Positions 8,302 through 17,101 of a stretch of 64,000 nt of DNA are shown here, piece after piece (the first letter of the stretch is position 1; each line of letters opens with the position of its first letter). This DNA is from Halocynthiibacter sp049608145. GTDB taxonomy: Bacteria > Pseudomonadota > Alphaproteobacteria > Rhodobacterales > Rhodobacteraceae. Position numbers and translations under genes: made by a program. The stretch is taken from NCBI RefSeq assembly GCF_049608145.1, contig NZ_JBMYXF010000009.1, positions 1 through 64,000 on the forward strand, given 5' to 3'. Below the pieces are notes generated by a model that saw only the letters and a list, made by a program, of their open reading frames with translations, made no database searches and was not told the DNA's origin.

Positions 8302-9459
8302 TCAGGCGGGGATAGGTTCTCTGCGTTGGCGCAGGCGGGCAATCGTTGCTTCCGCCGCGCCAAGAAGGGCCAGCACAGCCGAAATCCACATGCAGCCGGT
8401 AAGCCCTGCAACTTCAAAGCCTGGGCGAAATACAAGTGTCGCGGCAAAGACGCTGAGGTACATTACCGCAGAGTTCAACCCAAGGATTGCGCCGCGTTGA
8501 TCCGGTGCAATGGCTGTCAGGCGTCCAACCGTCAATGTCAGGCCGGCGTGCTGAAATAAACCCCAGAAGAACACGCCAATCATCAGACCTGTGTAGATAT
8601 CAGCAAAGCCACTGAATATTGCGTAAAACACTGACAGGCATGTGAAAACCACGATCAGGCCGCGTCGTGGGCCGACTTTGTCCAGCCATGGATCAAGGAA
8701 CATAGACAGCCCAAAACCCAAACCATAGGAGAGGGTCAGCAAGGCGGCATCACTGACCTGCAGGCCAAGATTGCGTTCCAGATGGGCGCCAAGATAGTTG
8801 TAGATCCCGTAAAACCCGCCCCCCAGCATCAGAACAGCAAACAATCCAGGAAGCACTTCAGGCAGTTTCAAGGCCCGCAACGGCGATGTCACACGCCCAC
8901 TGGTCGGTTGGCTTTCAAGGCGCAGACGGGTGACGCCAAATGTTGTACAGGCAAGACCAGCCGTCAGTAGAAAATATACCATACGCCATCCGGCAAGATC
9001 GGTAATCCACGCCGAAAGGGTGACACCTCCGGCCATGGACAAAGTCCAGCCTGTTAAAACCCGGCCGATGACCTGCGATTCCTTGCCGGCGGGGGCAAGA
9101 TGCGCCGCAAGGGCATAGGTGGCGGGCAGGGCGACACCCGCAGCAAAGCCCGCAATGACCTGTGCTGCGATCAGTATGTTCAAACTGGGGGCGATACCCG
9201 TGACCCCAAGTGCAGCAGTCATGACCAAAAGCGCGACTTTCAAGGCTTTATCTGCGCCAAACCGGTCGACCAATGGGGCCAGAACAACGGCCGACAGCGC
9301 AACAGCCAGACCATATAGTGCCATTGCAGATAACACATCTGCCGCTTCATTCAGGCCAAGGCCTGAGGCAACTGCAGCAGCGACCGGCGACAGAACCAGA
9401 GAATTGGAACCTACGATTCCGACTGTCAAAGTCAGAAGAAAGATCGCGGATCGTTGCAT
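8302..9459 (-). CDS. Major facilitator superfamily transporter
   Basis: A 385-residue polytopic inner-membrane protein with about 12 hydrophobic segments. The N-terminal half has MALYGLAVALSAVVLAPLVDRFG, matching the MFS loop 2-3 region, and the second half has FLDPWLDKVGPRRGL. The size and pattern fit a drug/metabolite:proton antiporter (DHA1-like). The substrate cannot be told. It is divergently transcribed from a Lrp/AsnC regulator across an 84-base gap, suggesting that this regulator controls it. Confidence 0.85.
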   Translation of the reverse strand: MQRSAIFLLTLTVGIVGSNSLVLSPVAAAVASGLGLNEAADVLSAMALYGLAVALSAVVLAPLVDRFGADKALKVALLVMTAALGVTGIAPSLNILIAAQVIAGFAAGVALPATYALAAHLAPAGKESQVIGRVLTGWTLSMAGGVTLSAWITDLAGWRMVYFLLTAGLACTTFGVTRLRLESQPTSGRVTSPLRALKLPEVLPGLFAVLMLGGGFYGIYNYLGAHLERNLGLQVSDAALLTLSYGLGFGLSMFLDPWLDKVGPRRGLIVVFTCLSVFYAIFSGFADIYTGLMIGVFFWGLFQHAGLTLTVGRLTAIAPDQRGAILGLNSAVMYLSVFAATLVFRPGFEVAGLTGCMWISAVLALLGAAEATIARLRQRREPIPA

Positions 9460-9481
9460 GTCACACCCAATTTGTTACTGA

Positions 9482-9498
9482 ATATTGTATGGTAATAT
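9482..9498. promoter_or_regulatory. Inverted repeat in MFS/Lrp divergent promoter region
   Basis: ATATT and AATAT arms separated by 7 bases lie between the divergent MFS and Lrp/AsnC genes. The AT-rich dyad is the kind of site Lrp-family dimers bind, so it is a candidate operator. The arms are short, so chance is possible. Confidence 0.35.
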
Positions 9499-9543
9499 GG
9501 ACTAATCATTGAATGAAGTTCGGAGAAAGAGAGAATTGGCGCG

Positions 9544-10086
9544 ATGACTGAAAAAACAGATAATCTTCAGCAGATCCAGGGAACAGCACGGCGGTTTGAT
9601 AGTATTGACCGAAAAATATCTGCCGCACTGGTGGAAAATGCAGGGCGAAGCTTTGCCAGCCTGTCAGAGGAAATTGGCCTGTCAGCGGCTGCGGTGCACG
9701 AACGGGTGAAACGTCTGCGCGCGAACGGATTGATCAAAGCAACTCAGGTGGCGCTGGACGGGCCGGGGATTGGCAAGCCTCTGCTGGCCTTTGTGCATGT
9801 GACAACGGCCGGTTGGGGGATTACGGCAGGGATGATGGAAATATCTGCGCTGCCTGAAGTGGAGGAAGTGCACACGGTCACGGGCGATATCAGCGTTGTG
9901 TTGAAAGTGCGTGTCGCAAGTTCCAATGCACTGGAAGGTTTCCTGGCCCGTCTTTATGCGTTGAACGAGGTGCGCGCGACCAGCAGCCATGTGGTGCTGA
10001 CCACGCATCAGGAACGTCCGGTTCAGGCAGGCGTGACGGACTGTCTACAGTCTGTTTCACCTGAGGATATTAAGCCAGTGGTTTGA
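9544..10086 (+). CDS. Lrp/AsnC family transcriptional regulator
   Basis: A 180-residue regulator. An N-terminal winged helix-turn-helix is visible around DRKISAALVENAGRSFASLSE and LSAAAVHERVKRLRANGLIKA (about residues 22-62). A C-terminal RAM ligand-binding domain follows, with PEVEEVHTVTGDISVVLKVR. Family members are usually about 150 residues and bind amino acids. The start follows a purine-rich GGAGAAAGAGAG stretch. It is divergent from the MFS exporter, which is a plausible target. Its 3' end overlaps dcd by 17 bases on the opposite strand. Confidence 0.9.
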   Translation: MTEKTDNLQQIQGTARRFDSIDRKISAALVENAGRSFASLSEEIGLSAAAVHERVKRLRANGLIKATQVALDGPGIGKPLLAFVHVTTAGWGITAGMMEISALPEVEEVHTVTGDISVVLKVRVASSNALEGFLARLYALNEVRATSSHVVLTTHQERPVQAGVTDCLQSVSPEDIKPVV

Positions 10087-11188
10087 AATGTTTCGAAAGT
10101 TTCAGACCTTGCCCCTGATAGTTTGACGCAATGCCAGCACCGTAAAGCTGATCCGGGGTAGATGCCATTTTCTCATAAACCAAGCGGCCAACAACCTGCC
10201 CATGTTCCAGCACAAATGGGGCCTCGTGACAGCGCACTTCCAGCACGCCGCGCGATCCGGCACCGCCTGCATTGTCATGGCCAAAGCCCGGGTCAAAAAA
10301 GCCCGCGTAATGCACGCGAAATTCACCAACCATGGCAAGATAAGGCGCCATTTCCGCGGCACAGTTTGGCGGAATGGTCACGGCTTCGCGGCTGACAAGG
10401 ATGTAGAAGGCACCAGGATCCAGAATGATCCGCCCCTCGGATGTGTGGATGGGTTCCCAGTAATCTGCCGGGTCATAATGGGCGATGTTGTCCAAATCAA
10501 TCACGCCGGAATGCGGTTTTGCCCGAAAGCCAACAAGGTTGCCGGTTTCTGGTTTTAGATCCACAGAAAAGCCAAGCCCATCACTGATCAGCGCATTGCC
10601 TGAAACAAGACGATCCTGTTTGTGCAAGGCGTCCAGATCCGCATCCGTCAGAATAGATTGACCGCGCCGAAACCGAATTTGGTTCAGTCGCATGCCGGGC
10701 CTTACCAGAACTGAAAAGCTGCGCGGACAGATCTCTGCATAAAGGGGGCCGTTATAGCCGGCGGGAATGCGATCAAATTCTTCACCGCTGTCCGTAACAA
10801 CCCGTGTCAGAAGATCCAGTCGCCCGGTTGAAGATTTTGCGTTGGTCACGGCCTGAATATCATCCGGAAGGGTCAGGCCCTCCATCAGTTCCACCACATA
10901 GACGCAGCCTTTTTCCAGAACCACGCCAGGGGTAAGGGTGATTTCATGCATCTCAAATTCGCCGAGGCGATCAGACACACGATTTCCCGCACCAGCCAAG
11001 AAGGACGCGCGGACACGCCAGGCCCGTAAACCAAGACGCAGATCCAGAGAGGCAGGTTGAATCTGACCGTCAACAAAATCGGTATCGCTGCGAATTTGCC
11101 CGGTTGCAATCATCTGGCTGATCTCGCTGTCGGGCAAAACGCCGATGCCGCCGCCTGTCGCGTCAGAAGTCTGGGAGAGGGCAGCCAT
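10070..11188 (-). CDS. dcd: 2'-deoxycytidine 5'-triphosphate deaminase, double-length alphaproteobacterial type
   Basis: Deaminates dCTP to dUTP for thymidylate synthesis. The protein is 372 residues, about twice the roughly 190 of the E. coli enzyme, and appears to hold two dUTPase-fold halves. The first half carries DGQIQPASLDLRLG, SSTGRLDLLTR and YNGPLYAEICPRSFSVLVRPG. The second carries ILDPGAFYILVSREAVTIPP and HYAGFFDPGFGH. This double form is known in Alphaproteobacteria. The start at 11188 follows GAAAGGAA at good spacing; the frame is open further upstream to 11299, but without family similarity. Confidence 0.9.
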   Translation of the reverse strand: MAALSQTSDATGGGIGVLPDSEISQMIATGQIRSDTDFVDGQIQPASLDLRLGLRAWRVRASFLAGAGNRVSDRLGEFEMHEITLTPGVVLEKGCVYVVELMEGLTLPDDIQAVTNAKSSTGRLDLLTRVVTDSGEEFDRIPAGYNGPLYAEICPRSFSVLVRPGMRLNQIRFRRGQSILTDADLDALHKQDRLVSGNALISDGLGFSVDLKPETGNLVGFRAKPHSGVIDLDNIAHYDPADYWEPIHTSEGRIILDPGAFYILVSREAVTIPPNCAAEMAPYLAMVGEFRVHYAGFFDPGFGHDNAGGAGSRGVLEVRCHEAPFVLEHGQVVGRLVYEKMASTPDQLYGAGIASNYQGQGLKLSKHFKPLA

Positions 11189-11323
11189 GGGCGATTCCTT
11201 TCTGAAACTGCGCTGTTGCGCAAAGCCTGAGATGTGACACCGCCCGGCGCTTGATGCGGGCGGAATCAGATGCAGAATAAACAAACCGCCCGTCACCACA
11301 AGGGTGCGGGCGGTTCTGTTCGG

Positions 11324-11400
11324 TGGTCGGGCTAGCAGGACTCGAACCTGCGACCTTCCGTCCCCCAGACGGACGCGCTACCAGGCTGCGCCATAGCCCG
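11324..11400 (-). tRNA. tRNA-Pro (anticodon GGG)
   Basis: The minus strand folds into a 77-base tRNA with encoded CCA. The acceptor stem CGGGCTA pairs with TAGCCCG. The D-arm holds GCGCAGCCTGGTAGCGC, the anticodon stem TCCGT/ACGGA encloses the loop CTGGGGG giving anticodon GGG, and the T-arm is GCAGGTTCGAGTCCTGC. It lies between dcd and the MerR-like gene on the same strand. Confidence 0.97.
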
Positions 11401-11462
11401 AACTGGCCCTTTCATAGCGGTTTTGATGACAGGGGCAAGATCGAATTTACAAGTTTCCGCGA

Positions 11463-12620
11463 TTAACGGGCAATCATACGTGACCGCAAAGCTTCTAGGC
11501 GACGGGTGGCAACTTCAAGGGCCGGTTGAGCCGCGATCAGATCGGTCATGGATGTTTCCAGCAGGATAGATAGCACCGGGGATTTCGCCAACATGATATC
11601 TTCAGAGAGGGGATCTACAGGCACTTCGACAGGCGTAACAGTTGGGGCATCAACAGCGGGTGCCGTTTCAGGTGCGATCTCAATCGGATCCGCCTCAGTT
11701 TGCGCTTCCGCGATGATTTCAACAGTTTCACCCAGCTCTGCGACGCTCTCTTGTGGCAATACATCAAGAGGAGCTGCATCATGGGTTTCGTCAGCAGGGC
11801 CCGTTTGAGGCAGATCCGTGATGGGCGCTTCCGTGTCTTCAGTGCTGACCTCCGCAACAGGCTGTTCTTCAACCTCTATGTGCGCGGGCACATCATCGAC
11901 GCTTTGGGATGTTTCTTCAGGCGTCGTTTCCGGGATGTCCTGGGCCGGGGTATCCAATGCGGCAAACAGATCCGGTGTCGCTGCAACCGGATCTTCGGGC
12001 AGTGTCTGAATGGAAGGTTTGGGAACGACGGGGGCAGCGTCCTCCGCAGGTGGGATTGCGGCTGGCAACTCAAGGTCAAGTGGCGTGGTCATCGGTTCTT
12101 CAGCGCTGACGATTGTTTCTGGCTGGGCTGTCGGTTGTGTTTCAGCCGGTAAAGGCGTTGGCTCATCCGCGGCCAATGGCACATCAGCAGAGGGCGTCAA
12201 TGCCGGCTCAGGCGTATCTGACAGAATAACGGGTTCCCCAAGTGAGAGAGGGGGCGTTTGGTCTGTCGGTGCAATAACGGGTGTATCCGTTGCTTTTTCT
12301 TCAGGAACCATATCTGGCTTGTCTGCGGTGGTGGCTGTCTCACCCTCAAGAGGACGAGACAGGGCCTGAACAGATTTTATTCCATCTGTTCGCAACTTCC
12401 GGATGACTTCTTTGATCGACAGGTCATCTTCATGCAAAAGTTTTTTAATCCCACCAAGCAACAGCATATCTGCCGGGCGATAATAACGGCGGCCACCGGC
12501 ACGTTTAACAGGGGAAATCTGCCGGAATTTACTTTCCCAGAATCTCAGAACATGCGCCGGGGTTTCCAGCCATTCTGCGACCTCTCTGATTGTGCGGAAA
12601 GCACCGGGCGATTTAGCCAT
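11463..12620 (-). CDS. MerR-family regulator with long acidic Pro/Glu/Ala-rich tail
   Basis: A 385-residue protein. Residues about 8-80 form a MerR-type winged helix (FRTIREVAEWLETPAHVLRF, then GGRRYYRPADMLLL). Roughly residues 95-345 are low-complexity, acidic and rich in Pro, Ala, Glu and Thr with no recognisable fold. The last 35 residues (ALEVATRRLEALRSRMIAR) look helical. No cysteines typical of metal-sensing MerR proteins are seen in the DNA-binding end. It lies 16 bases after ihfA on the same strand, a conserved pairing in Rhodobacteraceae. Its targets are unknown; the disordered tail is probably an interaction region (inference). Confidence 0.85.
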   Translation of the reverse strand: MAKSPGAFRTIREVAEWLETPAHVLRFWESKFRQISPVKRAGGRRYYRPADMLLLGGIKKLLHEDDLSIKEVIRKLRTDGIKSVQALSRPLEGETATTADKPDMVPEEKATDTPVIAPTDQTPPLSLGEPVILSDTPEPALTPSADVPLAADEPTPLPAETQPTAQPETIVSAEEPMTTPLDLELPAAIPPAEDAAPVVPKPSIQTLPEDPVAATPDLFAALDTPAQDIPETTPEETSQSVDDVPAHIEVEEQPVAEVSTEDTEAPITDLPQTGPADETHDAAPLDVLPQESVAELGETVEIIAEAQTEADPIEIAPETAPAVDAPTVTPVEVPVDPLSEDIMLAKSPVLSILLETSMTDLIAAQPALEVATRRLEALRSRMIAR

Positions 12621-12636
12621 TATTCATTTATCCGTT

Positions 12637-12939
12637 TCAGGCTTTGTTGCCCTGTTCCACACGGTCTTTCATCAGGTGTGATGGGCGGAAAGTCATGACA
12701 CGACGTGGAAGAATTGGAACTTCTTCGCCGGTTTTTGGGTTGCGACCAATACGTGCAGATTTGTCACGAATTGAAAAAGTGCCGAAAGATGAAACTTTTA
12801 CGCTTTCACCTTCAACCAAAGCGTCAGAGATCTTCTGTAGCACAGTTTCGACCAGATCTGCAGATTCATTACGTGACAGACCAACTTCGCGAAATACCGC
12901 TTCGTTCAAATCCATACGTGTCAAAGTGTTGGTGCTCAT
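12637..12939 (-). CDS. ihfA: Integration host factor alpha subunit
   Basis: A nucleoid protein that pairs with IhfB and bends DNA sharply. It has 100 residues, the family length. The signature GRNPKTGEEVPI lies at about 65-76, with the beta-arm VMTFRPS following and the N-terminal helices MDLNEAVFREVGLSR. The N-terminal MSTNTLTR and sequence favour IhfA over HU. It sits between fabH and the MerR-like gene; the 153-base gap to fabH could hold its own promoter. Confidence 0.94.
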   Translation of the reverse strand: MSTNTLTRMDLNEAVFREVGLSRNESADLVETVLQKISDALVEGESVKVSSFGTFSIRDKSARIGRNPKTGEEVPILPRRVMTFRPSHLMKDRVEQGNKA

Positions 12940-13092
12940 GATTTTTCCTTGTGACCTTATTCTCTCTGTCGCATTCTAGTTCGGCCTAAAATTCAAAGTC
13001 AACAGAGGCTGAAAAACCATTATGGGGAATTCTGTGTCAGTTTGGTACGATTAGAGATCTAAATTTACGCAAAGGGTGGAAAGAAAGGCATT

Positions 13093-14067
13093 TTACCACC
13101 TTAAGGCGACTGATCCCCAAGCCAGCCCGCCACCGATTGCTTCGGTAATCAGAAGGTCGCCTTGCTTAATCTGACCTTTGTCACGACCAACAGAGAGCGC
13201 TAAGGGAATCGATGCAGCAGACGTATTTCCGTGATCCTGAACCGTAACAACGACCTTATCCATGGGCAGGCCCATCTTTTTGGCGGTGCCCTGAATGATA
13301 CGGATATTTGCCTGATGCGGTACAATCCAGTCGACATCGGCTTCGGTCACGCCGGCTTTCTCAAGGGCTTTATGCGCAGTTGACGTTAGCTTCTCGACAG
13401 CTTGCCGGAATAGGGGATTGCCCTGCATGCGCAGTTTTCCGGATGTCCCGGTCGAAGATACACCACCATCCACATACAACATCTGGCGGAAACGCCCGTC
13501 TGAATTCAGATCACACGCCAGAATGCCTCGATCACCCGATGTGCCATTGCTGTCCTGTGCTTCCAGAACAAGCGCACCGGCACCGTCGCCAAACAGCACG
13601 CATGTTGAACGATCCGTCCAATCCATAATGCGTGAAAATGTTTCCGCGCCAATAACCAGTACACGTTCTGCCTGACCGGACACGATCAAGGCGTTGGCAT
13701 TGGTCAAAGCATAAACGAAACCGGCACAGACGGCCTGCACATCAAAAGCGAACCCTTGCTGCATGTTCAGTTCGTTTTGAACCATAGTGGCAACAGATGG
13801 GAAGGTCAGATCAGGGGTGGATGTGGCAACGACAATCGCGTCGATATCATCCGCTTTCAGGCCTGCATCTGTCAGGGCATGGCGCGCTGCAATGGTTGCC
13901 AGTTGGGATGTGGTTTCGCCTTCGGCTGCAAAATGACGGCGTTCAATCCCGGAACGGGACCGGATCCATTCGTCAGAGGTGTCCAGACTTGCTTCAAATT
14001 CAGCATTTTCGACGACGCGTTTTGGCAGGTAATGCCCGACGCCCCGGACCACGGCTCTTGTTGTCAT
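13093..14067 (-). CDS. fabH: Beta-ketoacyl-ACP synthase III
   Basis: FabH condenses acetyl-CoA with malonyl-ACP to start fatty acid synthesis. It has 324 residues. The Cys-His-Asn triad is intact: C114 in QAVCAGF, H251 in PHQANIRI and N281 in DHGNTSAAS. The start overlaps the plsX stop (ATGA), so the two are translationally coupled. Confidence 0.96.
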   Translation of the reverse strand: MTTRAVVRGVGHYLPKRVVENAEFEASLDTSDEWIRSRSGIERRHFAAEGETTSQLATIAARHALTDAGLKADDIDAIVVATSTPDLTFPSVATMVQNELNMQQGFAFDVQAVCAGFVYALTNANALIVSGQAERVLVIGAETFSRIMDWTDRSTCVLFGDGAGALVLEAQDSNGTSGDRGILACDLNSDGRFRQMLYVDGGVSSTGTSGKLRMQGNPLFRQAVEKLTSTAHKALEKAGVTEADVDWIVPHQANIRIIQGTAKKMGLPMDKVVVTVQDHGNTSAASIPLALSVGRDKGQIKQGDLLITEAIGGGLAWGSVALRW

Positions 14068-15239
14068 TCGGATGTACCGTTTTTTGTTGTGGTTACGTCT
14101 GCCGCAGAATCTTTGTTAGGTGTTGCTTCAGCAGGTGTTTCATTCTGGCGTGACTGTGCTGCAGTTGCAACCCGCGCCGCCAGTTTTTCAGAAAAGCCTG
14201 ACTCACCCAAGGTAAAGGCCAGCTTAATAGCGGCAGAAACACCTGTTGAATCAGCGGATCCATGGGATTTCACCACTGTTCCGTTCAGTCCCAGGAATAC
14301 GCCACCATTCACTCGACGTGGATCAATGCGCTTGGTCAGCCGTTTCAGGGATGTCAGTGCAAACAGGGCGCCAAGCCGTGACAAAAGCGAATGCTTAAAG
14401 GCATTTTTCAGTGAACTGCTGATGAAAGACGCAGTGCCTTCACCTGTTTTCAGCGCAATGTTTCCGGTAAACCCATCGGTTACGATGACATCCACACGAT
14501 CCGAAGGAATATCGCCGCCTTCTACAAAACCAACGTATTCAAACATGGCCTGGTCCGCCGCGGCTGAGATCAGATCATGGGCGTCTTTCAGCTCGGCGCG
14601 GCCTTTGTGTTCTTCGGTGCCCACATTCAACAGGCCAATACGCGGGTGTTTCAGGCCCAGACCATTGCGTGCATAAGAGGCCCCCATCAGGGCGTATTGC
14701 AAAAGATCCTGTTCATCGGCGCGGATATCTGCGCCCACATCCAGCATCACATTAAAACCACCGGGGTTGTTCGAAGGCCAGAGACAGGCGATCGCTGGGC
14801 GATTGACACCGGGCAACTTGCGCAGCCGGATCATAGACAGGGCCATAAGCGCACCGGTGTTGCCACAAGATACCGCAACGCTGGCTTCGCCATTACGAAC
14901 AGCATCTACGGTGGACCACATCGAGGTCTTTTTGCCGTTGCGCATCACATGACTGGGCTTGGCATCCATGGTCACGATTTCATCGGCGTGACGGATTTCC
15001 ACGACATCAGTCAGATTGTGTCGTTTCTTCAGTAATTTTTGTAGGGTAGGTTCATCACCATGCAGAATGAAACCGATATTGGGATTCTTTTCTGCGGATA
15101 GGGCAACACCGGCAACAACCGCTGCAGGGCCCAAATCGCCGCCCATGGCGTCGACCGAAATAACAATGCGCTGAGAACCAGAAGCAACAATTCCGGGTGT
15201 TTCATCTGCTGTTTTCTGAGAGGACGTCACGGTCGTCAT
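14064..15239 (-). CDS. plsX: Phosphate acyltransferase PlsX
   Basis: PlsX converts acyl-ACP to acyl-phosphate for phosphatidic acid synthesis at the membrane. It has 391 residues, slightly long because of a Ser/Thr-rich 25-residue N-terminus before IVISVDAMGGDLGP and a polar C-terminal tail. Motifs VAVSCGNTGALMALSM, MLDVGAD, GLLNVGTEE and DVIVTDGFTGNIALK are conserved. It overlaps fabH by four bases and follows rpmF, the standard yceD-rpmF-plsX-fabH order. Confidence 0.95.
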   Translation of the reverse strand: MTTVTSSQKTADETPGIVASGSQRIVISVDAMGGDLGPAAVVAGVALSAEKNPNIGFILHGDEPTLQKLLKKRHNLTDVVEIRHADEIVTMDAKPSHVMRNGKKTSMWSTVDAVRNGEASVAVSCGNTGALMALSMIRLRKLPGVNRPAIACLWPSNNPGGFNVMLDVGADIRADEQDLLQYALMGASYARNGLGLKHPRIGLLNVGTEEHKGRAELKDAHDLISAAADQAMFEYVGFVEGGDIPSDRVDVIVTDGFTGNIALKTGEGTASFISSSLKNAFKHSLLSRLGALFALTSLKRLTKRIDPRRVNGGVFLGLNGTVVKSHGSADSTGVSAAIKLAFTLGESGFSEKLAARVATAAQSRQNETPAEATPNKDSAADVTTTKNGTSE

Positions 15240-15330
15240 AGACAGGCTCCGGGGGTTGCTGGGCTCCAGTAGGCAGAGGACGAGAAAAGGGCGCGCCTGT
15301 CAACACAAAGCGCGCCCGCAATCTCAGATC

Positions 15331-15540
15331 TTATGCAGCGTCTTCGCCGTCAAGATCAACTTCGTCAGCTTGTGCAACGACTTCACGGTCGTCGTACTGG
15401 CCACATGACGCACAAACGTGGTGCGGGCGTTTCAGCTCACCACAGTTCGGGCATTCAGCCGGGTTACCTGCGACAAGCGCATCATGGGAGCGGCGTTGGC
15501 CCCGGCGTGAACGGGTGATCTTACTTTTTGGGACAGCCAT
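15331..15540 (-). CDS. rpmF: 50S ribosomal protein L32
   Basis: A 69-residue L32. The N-terminus MAVPKSKITRSRRGQRRSHD is canonical, and the zinc-ribbon cysteines CPNCGE and CASCG are kept. The acidic C-terminus (ADEVDLDGEDAA) is common in alphaproteobacterial L32. It lies between yceD and plsX on the minus strand. Confidence 0.96.
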   Translation of the reverse strand: MAVPKSKITRSRRGQRRSHDALVAGNPAECPNCGELKRPHHVCASCGQYDDREVVAQADEVDLDGEDAA

Positions 15541-15744
15541 GTCACAACCTCAGATTGGGGGGGCGTGTTCAGAAGGCCCCTGTTTTAACTGGTATTTCAG
15601 ATGTGGCTTCTACACGAATTTTCCGTGAAGGAAACCCTGAAATGAAGCCGGGAACATAGAGAGATTTCCCCGCAGCGCAACCCCTTATAGACAGAAAACA
15701 TCTGCAATTCAGCGGCTTTTTTCACAGATTGCGCAATTCCTGCT

Positions 15745-16323
15745 TCATTCTGTGTCGGATTGTTTGCTCTCAAGCTTGTTTTTAAGCCCTTCAAGCGCAG
15801 AAAACGGGTTCATATCCGCATCTGTCAGTGGTGTAACGCCTTTTGGGGCTGCCTGTGCGGCCGCTGGGGCATCTTCATTTCCTTCAGCCCGGGGATACAG
15901 GGGCAGGGCAAGCGTCAGGGCTTCGGTTAAGATTTCACCGACATCAATGGCGTCAGACAGCGGATCTGCGTTTTCATCTGATTCCATTTCAATTTCACTG
16001 CCTTCTTCATATTCGGGCAGCTCCGCGATGAATTTGCGTGTCACGTTCTCGTCAATCCGGCTGCGCACAGGGGCCAGCGTGGAAATACAGGCCTGTTCAA
16101 CGGTTGCACCAAAACGTCCGGTTACTTTCCAGTCGCGTTTGCCCGATGCGCTGATTTTCCCGGAAAACCGCAGTTTCGTTAGCTTTAGCAGGCCAAGGGC
16201 TTCGGCAATGGCTTCGCAGGCCTGGGCGTCAGGGCGCAGGTCAAATTCCGTGTCGCGGCTGCTTTTCAGGGACCGGGTTTCGTAACGCTGGCTGAAAACT
16301 GGCTGATCAATGCTGTCGGTCAT
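15745..16323 (-). CDS. YceD/DUF177 family protein
   Basis: A 192-residue DUF177 (YceD) protein, typically encoded just before rpmF and linked to 23S rRNA accumulation in other organisms. Seen here: CISTLAPVRSRIDENVTRKF in the centre and an acidic stretch EYEEGSEIEMESDE. A good ribosome-binding site (AAGGATAAGCGG) precedes the ATG at 16323; a longer frame starting at 16353 is less likely. There are 204 bases before rpmF, which may carry its own promoter. Confidence 0.88.
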   Translation of the reverse strand: MTDSIDQPVFSQRYETRSLKSSRDTEFDLRPDAQACEAIAEALGLLKLTKLRFSGKISASGKRDWKVTGRFGATVEQACISTLAPVRSRIDENVTRKFIAELPEYEEGSEIEMESDENADPLSDAIDVGEILTEALTLALPLYPRAEGNEDAPAAAQAAPKGVTPLTDADMNPFSALEGLKNKLESKQSDTE

Positions 16324-16500
16324 CCGCTTATCCTTGCTTGGTGCGACGGGCAAAGCTTGCAGTGGGCCGCGTCATTCGGTAAGTCGGATAAAAGGCAATT
16401 TGCGCTTATGCAAGGGGCAGCCGGTGTGCGCAGGCATCTATATCCGGTGTTTTATAAAGAAAATATGCCCAATCGGGTGAATAACAGCGGGATACAGAAG

Positions 16501-16962
16501 ATGGCAGGGCTTAAGACATTGATTAAACCCATTGTAGCGCTGGCTTTTGCGGCTTCACTTGCGGGATGCAGCGCCCAGTACCGAAACCATGGTTATACAC
16601 CGATTGAAGGGGATCTTGAACAGGTTCTTGTTGGTGTGGATACACAGGAAACGGTTGCGTCTGTGATCGGACGTCCGACTTCGGCGGGTATTTTGGCCAA
16701 CAGTGGCTGGTATTATGTGGAAAGCCGCTGGCGGCAATTCGCCTGGAAGGCCCCTGTCGAAATTGAACGCGAAGTCGTAGCTGTCAGCTTTGACAGTGAT
16801 GGGGTTGTTTCAAATATCGAACGTTTCGGTCTGGATGACGGGCAGGTGATTGTTCTGTCCCGGCGCATCACTGATTCCAACATCAAAGGTGTTTCCTTCC
16901 TGAAACAGCTGTTTGGTAACTTCGGTAACTTCGCTGCAGATCAGTTCCTCGGGGACAACTAA
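16501..16962 (+). CDS. bamE: BamE/SmpA-type outer membrane lipoprotein
   Basis: A 153-residue lipoprotein predicted to be a small component of the BAM outer-membrane protein assembly complex. It has a lipoprotein signal peptide with lipobox LAGC, placing the lipidated Cys at residue 23. The SmpA/OmlA fold core includes GVDTQETVASVIGRPTS and WYYVESRWRQFAWKAP. The ATG at 16501 places the signal peptide correctly; the frame continues upstream without a plausible leader. It is divergent from yceD and is followed by a terminator. Confidence 0.85.
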   Translation: MAGLKTLIKPIVALAFAASLAGCSAQYRNHGYTPIEGDLEQVLVGVDTQETVASVIGRPTSAGILANSGWYYVESRWRQFAWKAPVEIEREVVAVSFDSDGVVSNIERFGLDDGQVIVLSRRITDSNIKGVSFLKQLFGNFGNFAADQFLGDN

Positions 16963-16984
16963 GGCGTCACACTTGCATTGTTTG

Positions 16985-17016
16985 AAAGCCCTGGCGATTG
17001 TCCGGGGCTTTTGTTT
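16985..17016 (+). terminator. Intrinsic terminator after bamE-like gene
   Basis: Arms AAAGCCCTGG and CCGGGGCTTT form a stem with one mismatch around a 7-base loop, followed by TTGTTT on the plus strand. Confidence 0.75.
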
Positions 17017-17101
17017 GCGGAAAATGATGCGTGATTATTTTTCCGTCAGGTTTCTGTCACATCTGTAGTATAGCATGTCAGTGAATGATCAGGGAGACGG
17101 A

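Noticed and set aside
13756..14676. 306-codon plus-strand open frame
   Set aside because: Antisense to fabH and plsX, both certain.
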